A stretch of 45,281 bases of DNA from Coraliomargarita_B sp046540835. GTDB taxonomy: Bacteria > Verrucomicrobiota > Verrucomicrobiia > Opitutales > Coraliomargaritaceae. Location of the stretch: positions 1-45,281 of the forward strand of contig JBKHEL010000007.1 in NCBI GenBank assembly GCA_046540835.1. Reading direction: 5' to 3'. The notes beneath the pieces were generated by a model. That model was not told the DNA's origin, searched no databases, and was given only the letters and a program-made list of their open reading frames with translations. Of the stretch, positions 26,190 to 34,021 are shown one piece after another. The position numbers and the translations under genes were made by a program. Within the stretch, counting starts at the first letter, position 1. Each line of letters begins with the position of its first letter.

Positions 26190-26605
26190 TGCCGGATCTG
26201 GAGCTCAACGACCTGCGGACGCTACTGGACTTCGGTATGGTGGTGGTGCTTTGGCTGGTGCAGCTCGTGATCTATCCAAGTTTTCTTCGCTGTGAGCTGA
26301 GCCAATTGGTAGACTGGCACCGCAGCTACACAAGGCGGGTCGCCTGGGTGGTTATCCCGCTGATGTTTGCCCAGTTGCCCATTGTTGGCTGGCTGACCCG
26401 GGAGCAACCCAGCGCCTTGAATCTGGCGGCGCTGGCGGCTTTGCTCGTCTGCTGGATTTTAACCTTTACGGTCTCCGTGCCGCTCCATCGCAGAATCGAT
26501 TCCGGTGATACAAATGCCAAAACAGTGAAAAAATTGATTCGAAGCAACTGGCCCCGCACTTTTCTCTGGAGCCTGGTTTTTGCGCTGGGCCTGTTTTCGG
26601 GGTAA
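26189..26605 (+). CDS. Small four-helix membrane protein at the end of the respiratory operon
   Basis: A 138-residue protein with four hydrophobic helices (about 10-30, 48-68, 75-97, 118-136). It carries a conserved-looking WHRSYTRRVAWVVIPLMFAQL segment and QLVIYPSF in helix 1. I recognise the pattern from small uncharacterised membrane proteins found widely in bacteria but cannot name a function. Its ATG overlaps the preceding stop (TGATG), so it is probably translated as part of the ACIII-cbb3 operon and may assist assembly of the oxidase. It is the last gene before a convergent junction. Confidence 0.8.
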   Translation: MPDLELNDLRTLLDFGMVVVLWLVQLVIYPSFLRCELSQLVDWHRSYTRRVAWVVIPLMFAQLPIVGWLTREQPSALNLAALAALLVCWILTFTVSVPLHRRIDSGDTNAKTVKKLIRSNWPRTFLWSLVFALGLFSG

Positions 26606-26675
26606 CCGCAGTCGGCTTCGGCGCAGCTTACAGCAGACTGATACCTGCAGTTTTTCATTTACCGCTCAAATCCGC

Positions 26676-26697
26676 TTTTTCAGATCGAACTGAAAAA
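26676..26697. other. Perfect 8-bp inverted repeat in a convergent intergenic gap
   Basis: TTTTTCAG, a six-base loop, CTGAAAAA. It lies between the end of the respiratory operon and the end of the DAHP synthase gene, where a two-way terminator would be expected. The stem is AT-rich and no long T tract follows, so terminator function is uncertain. A weaker GCAG/CTGC dyad followed by TTTTT lies at 26633-26655. Confidence 0.3.
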
Positions 26698-26749
26698 TCC
26701 GAATTGCCTGCGAATACCGGTTCTGAAGGTTCGCATCCTTTAAACGGAC

Positions 26750-27811
26750 TCAAACCCGCCGGCGTTGACGGACCGCTTCGGCAAGCTTTCCAAGGATCGT
26801 TTTCGTTTCCTCGAAGTCGATGCAGCCGTCGGTGATGCTTTGGCCGTAGGTGTTGTTGCCCGCTGGATCGTAGTCCTGCCGACCGGCGACGAGGTGGCTC
26901 TCCAGCATGACCCCGGCGATACCCTGCTGGCCTGCGGCGACTTGGCTGGCGATTACCTGTGCGACCTCGCCCTGCCGTGTGTAGTCCTTGTTGCTGTTGC
27001 CGTGACTGCAATCGACGATCACGCGCTCGGGCAGGCCGTAGCCACGCAGTTGATCGAGGACTGACTCGATGTCCTTCGCCTCATAGTTCGGCCCCGTGCG
27101 CGAGCCGCCACGCAGGATAATGTGCGCGTCCTCATTGCCAGTCGTCTGGAAGATGGCAGTCACGCCCTGTTTGGTCACCGAGGGAAACCAGTGGGGCTGG
27201 CGCGCCGAGCGCACCGCATCGATGGCCATTTGCACATTGCCACCGGTGCCGTTTTTGAAGCCGACGGGCATGGACAGACCCGAGGCCAGTTCGCGGTGGA
27301 CCTGGCTTTCGGTGGTGCGCGCGCCGATCGCCGACCAGGCGATGGCATCGGCGATAAACTGCGGGATGATGGTATCGAGAAATTCAGCTCCCGTGGGCAA
27401 GCCCAGCTCGCAGATATCGAGCAGGAGCTTGCGTCCGATGCGCAGGCCGGTGTTGATCTCGAAGCTGCCATCGAGATGCGGGTCATTGATCAAGCCCTTC
27501 CAGCCCACGACGGTGCGCGGTTTTTCAAAGTAGACGCGCATGATAATTTGCAGCTCTTTCGCAAATTCCGGCACAAGATCACGTAAGTTCCGGGCGTAGT
27601 CGAGCGCCGCATTCGGGTCGTGAATCGAGCAGGGACCAACAATGACGGCCAGCCGATCATCCCGGCCCGATAGGATGGCTGCGCTCTCTTTTCGTCCTTT
27701 TTCGACGACGCCCGCTGCCGCGTCGCCGAGCGGGAGCTCTTCGAGCAGGATGGCCGGGGGAAGCAATGGTCGGCGATTGCCAATACGGAGGTCATCAACA
27801 GTTTCAGGCAT
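26750..27811 (-). CDS. aroG: 3-deoxy-7-phosphoheptulonate (DAHP) synthase, class I
   Basis: A 353-residue AroFGH-type (class I alpha) enzyme. It condenses phosphoenolpyruvate with erythrose 4-phosphate at the entry to the shikimate pathway. Landmarks are VIVGPCSIHDP, RVYFEKPRTVVGWKGLINDP, LPTGAEFLD, SAIGARTTESQVHRELASGLSMPVGFKNGT, ILRGG, VIVDCSHGNS, and GVMLESHLVAGRQD. The N-terminal 45 residues match the regulatory extension seen in feedback-inhibited family members, but which amino acid inhibits it cannot be read from sequence. It is the last gene of a compact pyrC-CPBP-aroG set, five bases after the protease gene. The choice between the symbols aroF, aroG and aroH is arbitrary. Confidence 0.94.
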   Translation of the reverse strand: MPETVDDLRIGNRRPLLPPAILLEELPLGDAAAGVVEKGRKESAAILSGRDDRLAVIVGPCSIHDPNAALDYARNLRDLVPEFAKELQIIMRVYFEKPRTVVGWKGLINDPHLDGSFEINTGLRIGRKLLLDICELGLPTGAEFLDTIIPQFIADAIAWSAIGARTTESQVHRELASGLSMPVGFKNGTGGNVQMAIDAVRSARQPHWFPSVTKQGVTAIFQTTGNEDAHIILRGGSRTGPNYEAKDIESVLDQLRGYGLPERVIVDCSHGNSNKDYTRQGEVAQVIASQVAAGQQGIAGVMLESHLVAGRQDYDPAGNNTYGQSITDGCIDFEETKTILGKLAEAVRQRRRV

Positions 27812-27816
27812 AGCGG

Positions 27817-28695
27817 TCAGGAGTTGGGGAGGTTGTCAGATAAGCCGGTGATAAAAAGAATACTCAGGCTAAAAGCATTGAAAAAGGCATGAAACCAAAT
27901 GGCCACCCATAGATTCCCCGATTTTTCATAAATATGAGCGAGAAGCACGCCAACGAGAAGCAGGGGCACAAAGGAGAGCAGATTGGCGTGAAGCATGGCA
28001 AACACGGCGCCACTGAGAACCTGGGCGGGGAGCAGCGAGGTCTTGCTTTTGAGGAAGCGGTAGATGCAGCCCCGGAAAATAAGTTCCTCGACCAGGGGTG
28101 CCAGCACTACCGCGAGCACAACGAGCAGGAAAATCGCGGCCGGGTGCCCCCCGTCGGCGAAGAGCGTAACAAGCGCCTGGGGTTCGACCCCCTCGACCAG
28201 TCCCATCTGCTCCAGGGCGAAAAGTAGATTGCTCCAGACGAGCGTCGTGAGCCAGACGACCGGTAGAAACATGACGAAGAGCGGCAGGGCGGTCAAAAAA
28301 GCTTTTTGCTGCGAAAACCGGGCGTCGTTGAGCGGTCCGGCAAATTGAGCCGGAAAAAAGCGCCGGGCTACATAAAACACGGCCAGCATCGGGAGTTGCA
28401 GCATCAGGACAGCGGCCACGGCAAGGGAGGGCGTGAGCTCCGGGGTCTCTTGCGCTTCGCCCGAAAACAGAATCGATGCGCCGATGCTTTGCACGAGAAA
28501 GACCGCAAAAATCAGGGTGCAGATAAAGATCCCGAAATTCACCCATCCGATCGGCCAGGATCGGATGCCGACATGCGGCAGGATCGCTTCGCGGGGCCTC
28601 CGGGCCTGCCGAATCCAGAGCACAGCCGAGCCGACCAAAATCGATAAGATCAGGAATGAGGCCACGAGGATCGGTCCGTCGAGCTGTGTCTCCAT
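27817..28695 (-). CDS. CPBP-family intramembrane glutamic protease (CAAX protease/Abi type)
   Basis: A 292-residue membrane protein with about eight hydrophobic helices. The CPBP (Rce1/Abi) motifs are complete: E203-E204-x-x-x-R208 in LVEELIFRGCIY, F-x-x-x-H236 in VFAMLH, and H269-x-x-x-N273 in WFHAFFN. Members cleave substrates in the membrane or serve in export, bacteriocin self-protection and signalling. Nothing nearby suggests a specific substrate. It is 19 bp after pyrC and five bases before aroG, so it is probably co-transcribed with both. Confidence 0.92.
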   Translation of the reverse strand: METQLDGPILVASFLILSILVGSAVLWIRQARRPREAILPHVGIRSWPIGWVNFGIFICTLIFAVFLVQSIGASILFSGEAQETPELTPSLAVAAVLMLQLPMLAVFYVARRFFPAQFAGPLNDARFSQQKAFLTALPLFVMFLPVVWLTTLVWSNLLFALEQMGLVEGVEPQALVTLFADGGHPAAIFLLVVLAVVLAPLVEELIFRGCIYRFLKSKTSLLPAQVLSGAVFAMLHANLLSFVPLLLVGVLLAHIYEKSGNLWVAIWFHAFFNAFSLSILFITGLSDNLPNS

Positions 28696-28714
28696 GGCGA
28701 GATCTCCGGGGGCG

Positions 28715-30010
28715 TTAAGCGCTTGCTTCGCCTTCTTTGAAGACGGAGCGGCCGTTGACGAAGGTCTGTTTCACCATGCCCTTGAGTCGGCGGCCGTGCC
28801 AGGGGCAATTTCTGGACTTGCTGAAAAAGCGGCTGGCATCAACGGTCCATTCCTCATCCGGATCAAAAAGGCAGATGTCTGCCGGACCTCCGGCGCTGAG
28901 GGTGCCGGCTTCGAGATGGCAAAGTTCAGCGCCCTTGTGGGTCATCAGGGCGATCACCTCATTGAGCGGGAGCCGACCACTGTGGTAGAGGGTGCCGAGG
29001 GTGCTGGCGAGCGAGTTTTCCAGTCCGATGATCCCGAAGGGCGCCGCATCGAATTCGCGATCTTTCTCATCCGGGCTGTGGGGTGCGTGATCGGTGGCGA
29101 TACAGCAGAGGGTCCCGTCGCAGAGGCCCTCGATCAAGGCCTCGCGGTCAGCCTTCGTGCGCAGTGGCGGGTTCATCTTATATTGGGTGTCGTAGTCGCG
29201 GAGGCAGTCATCCGTGAATTCGATGTGGTGGGGGCTGGCTTCGCCACTGACCGGGATGCCGCGTTCGAGGGCACGGCGCAGCAGCTCAACCGAGGCCGCC
29301 GAGCTGACATGCTGCATGTGGATGTGAGCGCCGGTCAGTTCGGCCAGCTGGATGTTGCGGGAGACGATGATGTCCTCCGCCGCCTTTGGCCAGCCGCGCA
29401 GCCCCAGCCGCAGGGACCACTCGCCCTCATTCATCACGGCACCCTGCGTCAGACTGGCGTCCTGACAGTGATCCATGATCGGCAGGTCAAACATTTTCGC
29501 ATACTCGACGGCACGGCGCATCAGCTCATTGCTTTGCACGCACTTGCCATCGTCGGTCACGGCGACCACACCGGAGCTCTTGAGTTGGCCGGTTGGTGCC
29601 AGCTGCTCTCCGTTCATCCCGATAGTCAGGCAGCCGGTTGGGTAGATTTTGACGAGCGCTTCGCGCGCGACTTTATCCATGATCCGCTGTATTGTGCCGG
29701 CATTATCGCAGACGGGACTGGTGTTGGGCATGCAGACAACCGAGGTGAAGCCCCCGGCTGCCGCAGCCAGCGAGCCGCTGCGGATGTCCTCCTTGTGGGT
29801 CTGGCCCGGATCGCGGAAATGGACATGGATGTCGACCAGGCCCGGTGCCACGACCAGCCCGCGCGCATCGACCTGATTGGCCGCCGCCTTTTGCTCTTCG
29901 CTTAGCCCCTCCACCAAACGCCCGTCCACGGCATAGAGGTCGGCCAGCTCGTCGCGCCGGTTGGCCGGATCGATGATCCGGCCATTTCGTATCCAAAGAA
30001 TTTCAGTCAT
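28715..30010 (-). CDS. pyrC: Dihydroorotase, class I
   Basis: A 431-residue amidohydrolase. It interconverts carbamoyl aspartate and dihydroorotate in pyrimidine synthesis. The metal motif is D60-I-H62-V-H64-F-R-D-P-G; further landmarks are GGFTSVVCMPNTSP, IMDHCQDASL, HIHMQHVSS, GEASPHHIEFTDD, MNPPLRTKADREALIEGLCDGTLCCIATDHAPH and FGIIGLE. The frame is open upstream to 30103, but homologues start at the MTEILWIRNGRIIDP equivalent, so the ATG at 30010 is chosen. It is the first gene of the pyrC-CPBP-aroG set. No PyrR-type attenuator was recognised upstream. Confidence 0.94.
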   Translation of the reverse strand: MTEILWIRNGRIIDPANRRDELADLYAVDGRLVEGLSEEQKAAANQVDARGLVVAPGLVDIHVHFRDPGQTHKEDIRSGSLAAAAGGFTSVVCMPNTSPVCDNAGTIQRIMDKVAREALVKIYPTGCLTIGMNGEQLAPTGQLKSSGVVAVTDDGKCVQSNELMRRAVEYAKMFDLPIMDHCQDASLTQGAVMNEGEWSLRLGLRGWPKAAEDIIVSRNIQLAELTGAHIHMQHVSSAASVELLRRALERGIPVSGEASPHHIEFTDDCLRDYDTQYKMNPPLRTKADREALIEGLCDGTLCCIATDHAPHSPDEKDREFDAAPFGIIGLENSLASTLGTLYHSGRLPLNEVIALMTHKGAELCHLEAGTLSAGGPADICLFDPDEEWTVDASRFFSKSRNCPWHGRRLKGMVKQTFVNGRSVFKEGEASA

Positions 30011-30130
30011 AATATAAAATTTGCCTACGGAATACGACAGGCCGAGCCGACGAGCGCAATCCCTCAAGCCTTTCCAGATAGGGGCAGGTGCGCCCCAATG
30101 CAAGCCGATTGCCCCGCTCGCGTCCGGATT

Positions 30131-30874
30131 TCAGTGTGAGAGGACAAGCATTTGGAAGGCCAGCATGATTAGGAACGCCAGAGTCACGGCAGTTGCTGCG
30201 GAGCCTTTATCGGTCTTTTCCAAGGCATCGGGAAAGAGCTCGGAAAAGACCATCCAGATCATTGCCCCGGCGGCGAGTCCAAGACCCATCGGCAGGAAGG
30301 GTTCAAAGGTCTCGACAAAGAGGTAAGCGGGCACGGCCATAAGCGGCTGCGGCAGGCTGGTGAAAACAGCCCACAGGGCGGCCTTCCAGACGGGCGTGCC
30401 ACGCGGCACGAGGACCAGCGCGATGGCCAGCCCTTCGGGCACATTATGGAAGGCGATCGCGGTGGTGATGAATGCGCCCAGGCCATCCGCACCGGCGAAG
30501 GCCACGCCAACTCCGATCCCCTCAGCGAAGGAATGCGCGGTCATGATGCCGAGAATCAAAAGCGCTTTGGTGGCACTGGCTCCCTGCAGATCTGCGACCT
30601 CGATTTCGCCCGCGCCGGAAAGCAATTTGTCCGCAGCGACAATGGCCCCCAGTCCGAGCAGGGCGCCGAGGAGCGTCAGCGTGATATCGAGTGCCACGCC
30701 CTCGGCGATGAGACTGTGACTGGCGGCGAGCATCAACCCGGCGGCGATCCCGTTTGACCAGCCGATCGCCCGGTCGCTCAGCTTTTTGACGAAGGCGAAG
30801 GGGAGGGCGCCGACACCGGTCATGACGGCAGTGAGCAGGGCTGCAGCGAAGACAATCAGGAGTGAAGAGGGCAT
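30131..30874 (-). CDS. ZIP-family divalent metal transporter
   Basis: A 247-residue membrane protein with about eight helices. The ZIP metal-binding motifs are visible: H113-S-F-A-E117-G in helix IV (MTAHSFAEGIGVG) and H142-N-V-P-E146-G in helix V (AFHNVPEGLAIAL). It imports zinc or related metals, such as iron or manganese. The central loop lacks the long His-rich stretch of many ZIPs. The frame is open upstream to 31162, but that extension is compositionally non-protein and overlaps the divergent HAD gene, so the ATG at 30874 (MPSSLLIVFAAALLTAVMTG) is taken. Confidence 0.9.
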   Translation of the reverse strand: MPSSLLIVFAAALLTAVMTGVGALPFAFVKKLSDRAIGWSNGIAAGLMLAASHSLIAEGVALDITLTLLGALLGLGAIVAADKLLSGAGEIEVADLQGASATKALLILGIMTAHSFAEGIGVGVAFAGADGLGAFITTAIAFHNVPEGLAIALVLVPRGTPVWKAALWAVFTSLPQPLMAVPAYLFVETFEPFLPMGLGLAAGAMIWMVFSELFPDALEKTDKGSAATAVTLAFLIMLAFQMLVLSH

Positions 30875-30897
30875 CAGAGCATTTGTTTCGGAAAGAA

Positions 30898-30914
30898 CTT
30901 GCCGGGCTGGCAAG
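30898..30914. promoter_or_regulatory. Inverted repeat between ZIP and HAD genes
   Basis: CTTGCC, five-base spacer, GGCAAG, 24 bases upstream of the ZIP start and in the divergent promoter region. It may be an operator, for example a metal-responsive one, but it does not match a Fur/Zur/MntR consensus I know. A second weaker dyad, TGTCA...TGACA, spans 30929-30951. Confidence 0.2.
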
Positions 30915-30999
30915 GGTCGGGTTCTGTCTGTCAAATAATCAAGGGCTGACAATCGGAAAACTCTGAATCGGCTGCGAAACAATACTTGGTAAATCCGCG

Positions 31000-31599
31000 A
31001 TGACGGTCCTCTTCGACATAGGCAATGTGCTGCTCCATCTCCACTTCGAGCGCTTCCATGAAAAGGTGATGGGCCTTCCGGCACTTTCCTTGCCCGAGGA
31101 TCTGGTCGGGCTGAAGGCACCATACGAATCCGGAGCGATCGATGATGCCGAATTTGTCTCACGTTCGCTGCGCGGTTTGCCCGGCAGTCTGAGCGCCGGG
31201 GAATTTACCTCGGCCTGGCAGGATGTTTTTGCGCCCAATTACGCCATGTGGACGGTGGTGCGTGAGTTGAAAGCCCGTGGGCACCGGCTCATTCTGTTTT
31301 CCAATACAAATGCCCTGCACAGTGCGCACTTTCTCAAAAATTTTTCGGTGTTTGAGTATTTTGACGCGCACCATTTCTCCTATGAGATCGGGCTGATGAA
31401 GCCAGATCCCCGTTTCTATCAGTGCGCGATGGAGCGCTTCGAACTCGATCCCGGTCAAACGATTTACCTCGATGACCTGGCCGAAAATATCGTGGCGGGG
31501 CGTGCGTGCGGTTTCGAGTCCTGGCAATACGAAGCGGCGAAACACGATGCCTGCCTGAGGTGGCTCGCCCGGTTTATGACCACTTCTGAAAAACCCTGA
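31000..31599 (+). CDS. HAD-superfamily hydrolase (YihX/epoxide-hydrolase-N type)
   Basis: A 199-residue HAD subfamily IA protein. Motif I is FD6IGNVLL (the second Asp position is Gly, as in the YihX-like group), motif II is ILFSNTN, motif III is the Lys in GLMKPDPRFY, and motif IV is IYLDDLAENI. An alpha-helical cap fills residues about 14-85. Such enzymes dephosphorylate small sugar phosphates or related compounds in the cytoplasm; the substrate here is unknown. It is divergent from the ZIP transporter and convergent with dxs, so probably monocistronic. Confidence 0.9.
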   Translation: MTVLFDIGNVLLHLHFERFHEKVMGLPALSLPEDLVGLKAPYESGAIDDAEFVSRSLRGLPGSLSAGEFTSAWQDVFAPNYAMWTVVRELKARGHRLILFSNTNALHSAHFLKNFSVFEYFDAHHFSYEIGLMKPDPRFYQCAMERFELDPGQTIYLDDLAENIVAGRACGFESWQYEAAKHDACLRWLARFMTTSEKP

Positions 31600-31647
31600 T
31601 CGTGATCAACCGAAAATCGGGAGTTCGAGTGAGTGAAGTTTAGTAAA

Positions 31648-31697
31648 CCGTTAATGGACGTTAATTAACGTTTATTCACGTCCATCAACGGTTCAAC
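31648..31697. repeat. Five 10-bp-periodic repeats inside a long palindrome
   Basis: Five consecutive 10-bp units begin at 31648, 31658, 31668, 31678 and 31688, with consensus ACGTTNATNN. Together they form a hyphenated inverted repeat: arms 31646-31661 and 31678-31693 pair except at one position (31653/31686), around a 16-base AT-rich centre. A perfect 14-bp palindrome (31658-31671, ACGTTAATTAACGT) is nested inside. It lies between the convergent 3' ends of the HAD gene and dxs. It could be a protein-binding array on one face of the helix, a two-way terminator, or a dispersed repeat. Confidence 0.75.
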
Positions 31698-31778
31698 TCA
31701 TCATTTTAGGATCAATTGCTGCCGGGAAAATGAGGCGGATGATGACGATCCGCTGGACCTCTCAGCTCGTGCCTCGCA

Positions 31779-33713
31779 CTAGGAGGGAAGGGTGTCCGTT
31801 TTCTCCCGATCCGTTTTTTCCCGTGGCAAAATGCCCTGTGTCCGGCAGGCTTCCAGCACCCGATCAAGGATCGATTCAGTGTCAAGTCCGGCGCTTTGGC
31901 GGAGAATCTCGACCGAGCTGCCGTGCTCGACGAATCTGTCGGGCCAGCCGATGACCTCGACAGAGCAGGAAACCGTGGCCTTCTGGAGTGCCTCGATGAC
32001 AGCGGAGCCGAAACCACCTGTCGCAGCATGATCTTCGAGGGTGACAAGTAATCGGTGGCTCCTGGCCGACTCGATGAGTTGCTGCTCATCGAGGGGCTTG
32101 GCAAAGCGCGCATCGACGACGCCCGCCTCAATGCCGTGCTCGCTGAGTCGGGCCGCCAGCTTATTCGCCTCGTCGAGCATGATGCCAATCGACCAAATGT
32201 CGATCCGGCTGCCTTTTTGCAGTCGCTTGGCTTTACCGACGGTGAGCGGTTCGGGGAAATGTTTCATCGGCACCCCTGCAGCGTTCCCGCGGGGGTAACG
32301 GATGAAGGCAGGCCCATTGTGCCCGAGCCCGGTGGCGATCATATCGGCAAGTTCATCTTCGTTGGAGGGTGCCATCACGATGACGTTCGGCACACAGCGC
32401 AGATAGGCCAGATCGAAGAGGCCGTGGTGAGTGGCTCCGTCATTCGGGGAAAGGCCGGCTCGATCCATGCAAAAGAGGACGGGGAGGTTTTGCAGCGCGA
32501 CGTCGTGAATGATCGGGTCGTAAGCGCGCTGCAAAAAGGTCGAGTAGATGGCGCATACCGGGTGGAAGCCGGAGGTGGCCATCCCCGCAGCGAAGAGCAC
32601 GGCATGCTCCTCGGCGATCCCGACATCGATAAACTGATCCGGCAGTTCCTTTTCGAGAATGTTCAATCCTGTGCCGGAGGGCATCGCAGCGGTGATGCCG
32701 ATCACCTCGGGCTTTTCCCGGGCGAGCTGGACGAGTGTCCGGCCCATGACATCCTGATATTTAGGCGGCGAATTTACCGGTGCCGCAAGGCCCTCGCCGG
32801 TGTTGATATCGTAGGGGCTGGCTCCGTGAAAGCGTTCGGGATTCTCCAGCGCGACATCGTAGCCCTTGCCCTTGGTCGTGAGCATGTGCAGCAGCACCGG
32901 CTGCTCCGCATCCTTCGCGAAATTGAGGTAGCGCTCCACCTGTTGTGGATCGTGGGCGTCGATCGGCCCGATGTAGCGGACGTCAAAGGTCTCAAACAGC
33001 GAGGACGAAACAAAGAAATCCTTTGTTTCGCGTTTCCACTTGCTGCCGAATTTGATCACTGACTTGCCGCCCGGAAGTTTGGTGAGGAGGCTTTCGAGAT
33101 CGTCGTTGATCCGGTTGTAAACCGGGTTGGTGATCAGCTCATTGAAGTAGCGGGGCATCGCACCCACGTTTTTGGCGATCGACCATTCATTGTCGTTCAG
33201 AATGATAATCAGCCGCTTCGTCGCACTGGCGACGTTATTGAGCGCTTCCATCGTGATCCCACAGGTGAATGCGGCATCGCCGCAGACCGCGACGACATGC
33301 TCATCCGAGCCCCGCTTGTCGCGCGCGACAGCCATCCCAAGGGCGGCAGAGAGCGCCGTCCCGGCATGGCCGGCGCCGTAAGCATCATGGTCACTCTCGG
33401 ACCGGGCCAGGAATCCGCTGAGTCCACCGGACTTTCGGATTTTGTCGAAGCGCGCATCGTTGCGGCCTGTGAGTAATTTATGGATGTAGCCCTGGTGCGA
33501 CACGTCGAAGACAAACTTATCCGCCGGTGTGTTGAAAACCCGGTGCAGCCCGATGCTGAGCTCAACGACACCCAGATTCGGCCCGACATGGCCTCCGTTG
33601 ACCGATGTCGTGGTGATGATTTTCTCCCGAATTTCGGATGCGAGTTCCGGGAGCTGGGAAGCATCCAGGCGCTTCACATCATCCGGTGAGTTGATCGTGT
33701 CGAGAAGGCCCAT
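31779..33713 (-). CDS. dxs: 1-deoxy-D-xylulose-5-phosphate synthase
   Basis: A 644-residue thiamine-diphosphate enzyme, the first step of the MEP isoprenoid pathway (pyruvate plus glyceraldehyde 3-phosphate). Landmarks are GGHVGPNLGVVELSIGLH, FDVSHQGYIHKLLTGR, GHAGTALSAALGMA, the ThDP motif GDAAFTCGITMEALNN...NDNEWSI, GPIDAHD, IDVGIAEEHAVLFAAGMA, and LEDHAATGGFGSAV. The C-terminal tail after EILRQSAGLDTESIL is short and charged. It is last in a minus-strand set with pta, the Pta N-terminal-type gene and xseB; ispA, which often separates xseB and dxs in other bacteria, is absent. Confidence 0.95.
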   Translation of the reverse strand: MGLLDTINSPDDVKRLDASQLPELASEIREKIITTTSVNGGHVGPNLGVVELSIGLHRVFNTPADKFVFDVSHQGYIHKLLTGRNDARFDKIRKSGGLSGFLARSESDHDAYGAGHAGTALSAALGMAVARDKRGSDEHVVAVCGDAAFTCGITMEALNNVASATKRLIIILNDNEWSIAKNVGAMPRYFNELITNPVYNRINDDLESLLTKLPGGKSVIKFGSKWKRETKDFFVSSSLFETFDVRYIGPIDAHDPQQVERYLNFAKDAEQPVLLHMLTTKGKGYDVALENPERFHGASPYDINTGEGLAAPVNSPPKYQDVMGRTLVQLAREKPEVIGITAAMPSGTGLNILEKELPDQFIDVGIAEEHAVLFAAGMATSGFHPVCAIYSTFLQRAYDPIIHDVALQNLPVLFCMDRAGLSPNDGATHHGLFDLAYLRCVPNVIVMAPSNEDELADMIATGLGHNGPAFIRYPRGNAAGVPMKHFPEPLTVGKAKRLQKGSRIDIWSIGIMLDEANKLAARLSEHGIEAGVVDARFAKPLDEQQLIESARSHRLLVTLEDHAATGGFGSAVIEALQKATVSCSVEVIGWPDRFVEHGSSVEILRQSAGLDTESILDRVLEACRTQGILPREKTDREKTDTLPS

Positions 33714-33774
33714 AGAAAAAAGAATTCAGGTTCGTCAAGGTGGCCGCTATCGGCAGGTTGCGGAGCTTCGAGGG

Positions 33775-34008
33775 CTACTCGCCGGATCCTTCGTCGATGG
33801 ACTCGAGGTCGCCGCTTTTGAGGTTGAGCTGTTCGATCTTCAATTCCGCCTCTTTTAATTTCTCCTGACACACCTTGAGTAGTTGTGAGCCTTCTTCAAA
33901 TTTTGTGATCAGATCCTGTAGGGGCACTTCCCCGTCTTCCAGTGCTTCAATAATTCTTTCGAGCCGCTCCAGTGCGTCCTCGTAGGTCAGTGTTTCCTTT
34001 TCTGGCAT
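33775..34008 (-). CDS. xseB: Exodeoxyribonuclease VII small subunit
   Basis: A 77-residue protein with the XseB pattern: YEDALERLERIIEALEDGEVPLQDLITKFEEGSQLLKVCQEKLKEAELKIEQL. The whole protein is predicted helical or coiled-coil. It joins several copies to one XseA to form a single-strand exonuclease in the cytoplasm. xseA is not in the window. It starts 13 bases after the upstream gene and 61 bases before dxs, the usual xseB-dxs neighbourhood. Confidence 0.93.
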   Translation of the reverse strand: MPEKETLTYEDALERLERIIEALEDGEVPLQDLITKFEEGSQLLKVCQEKLKEAELKIEQLNLKSGDLESIDEGSGE

Positions 34009-34021
34009 CTCGTATCAAGCG

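Noticed and set aside
31000..31162. N-terminal extension of the ZIP transporter frame up to 31162
   Set aside because: The extra residues are Arg/Pro/Ser-rich, overlap the well-supported HAD gene on the other strand, and lie outside the family alignment.
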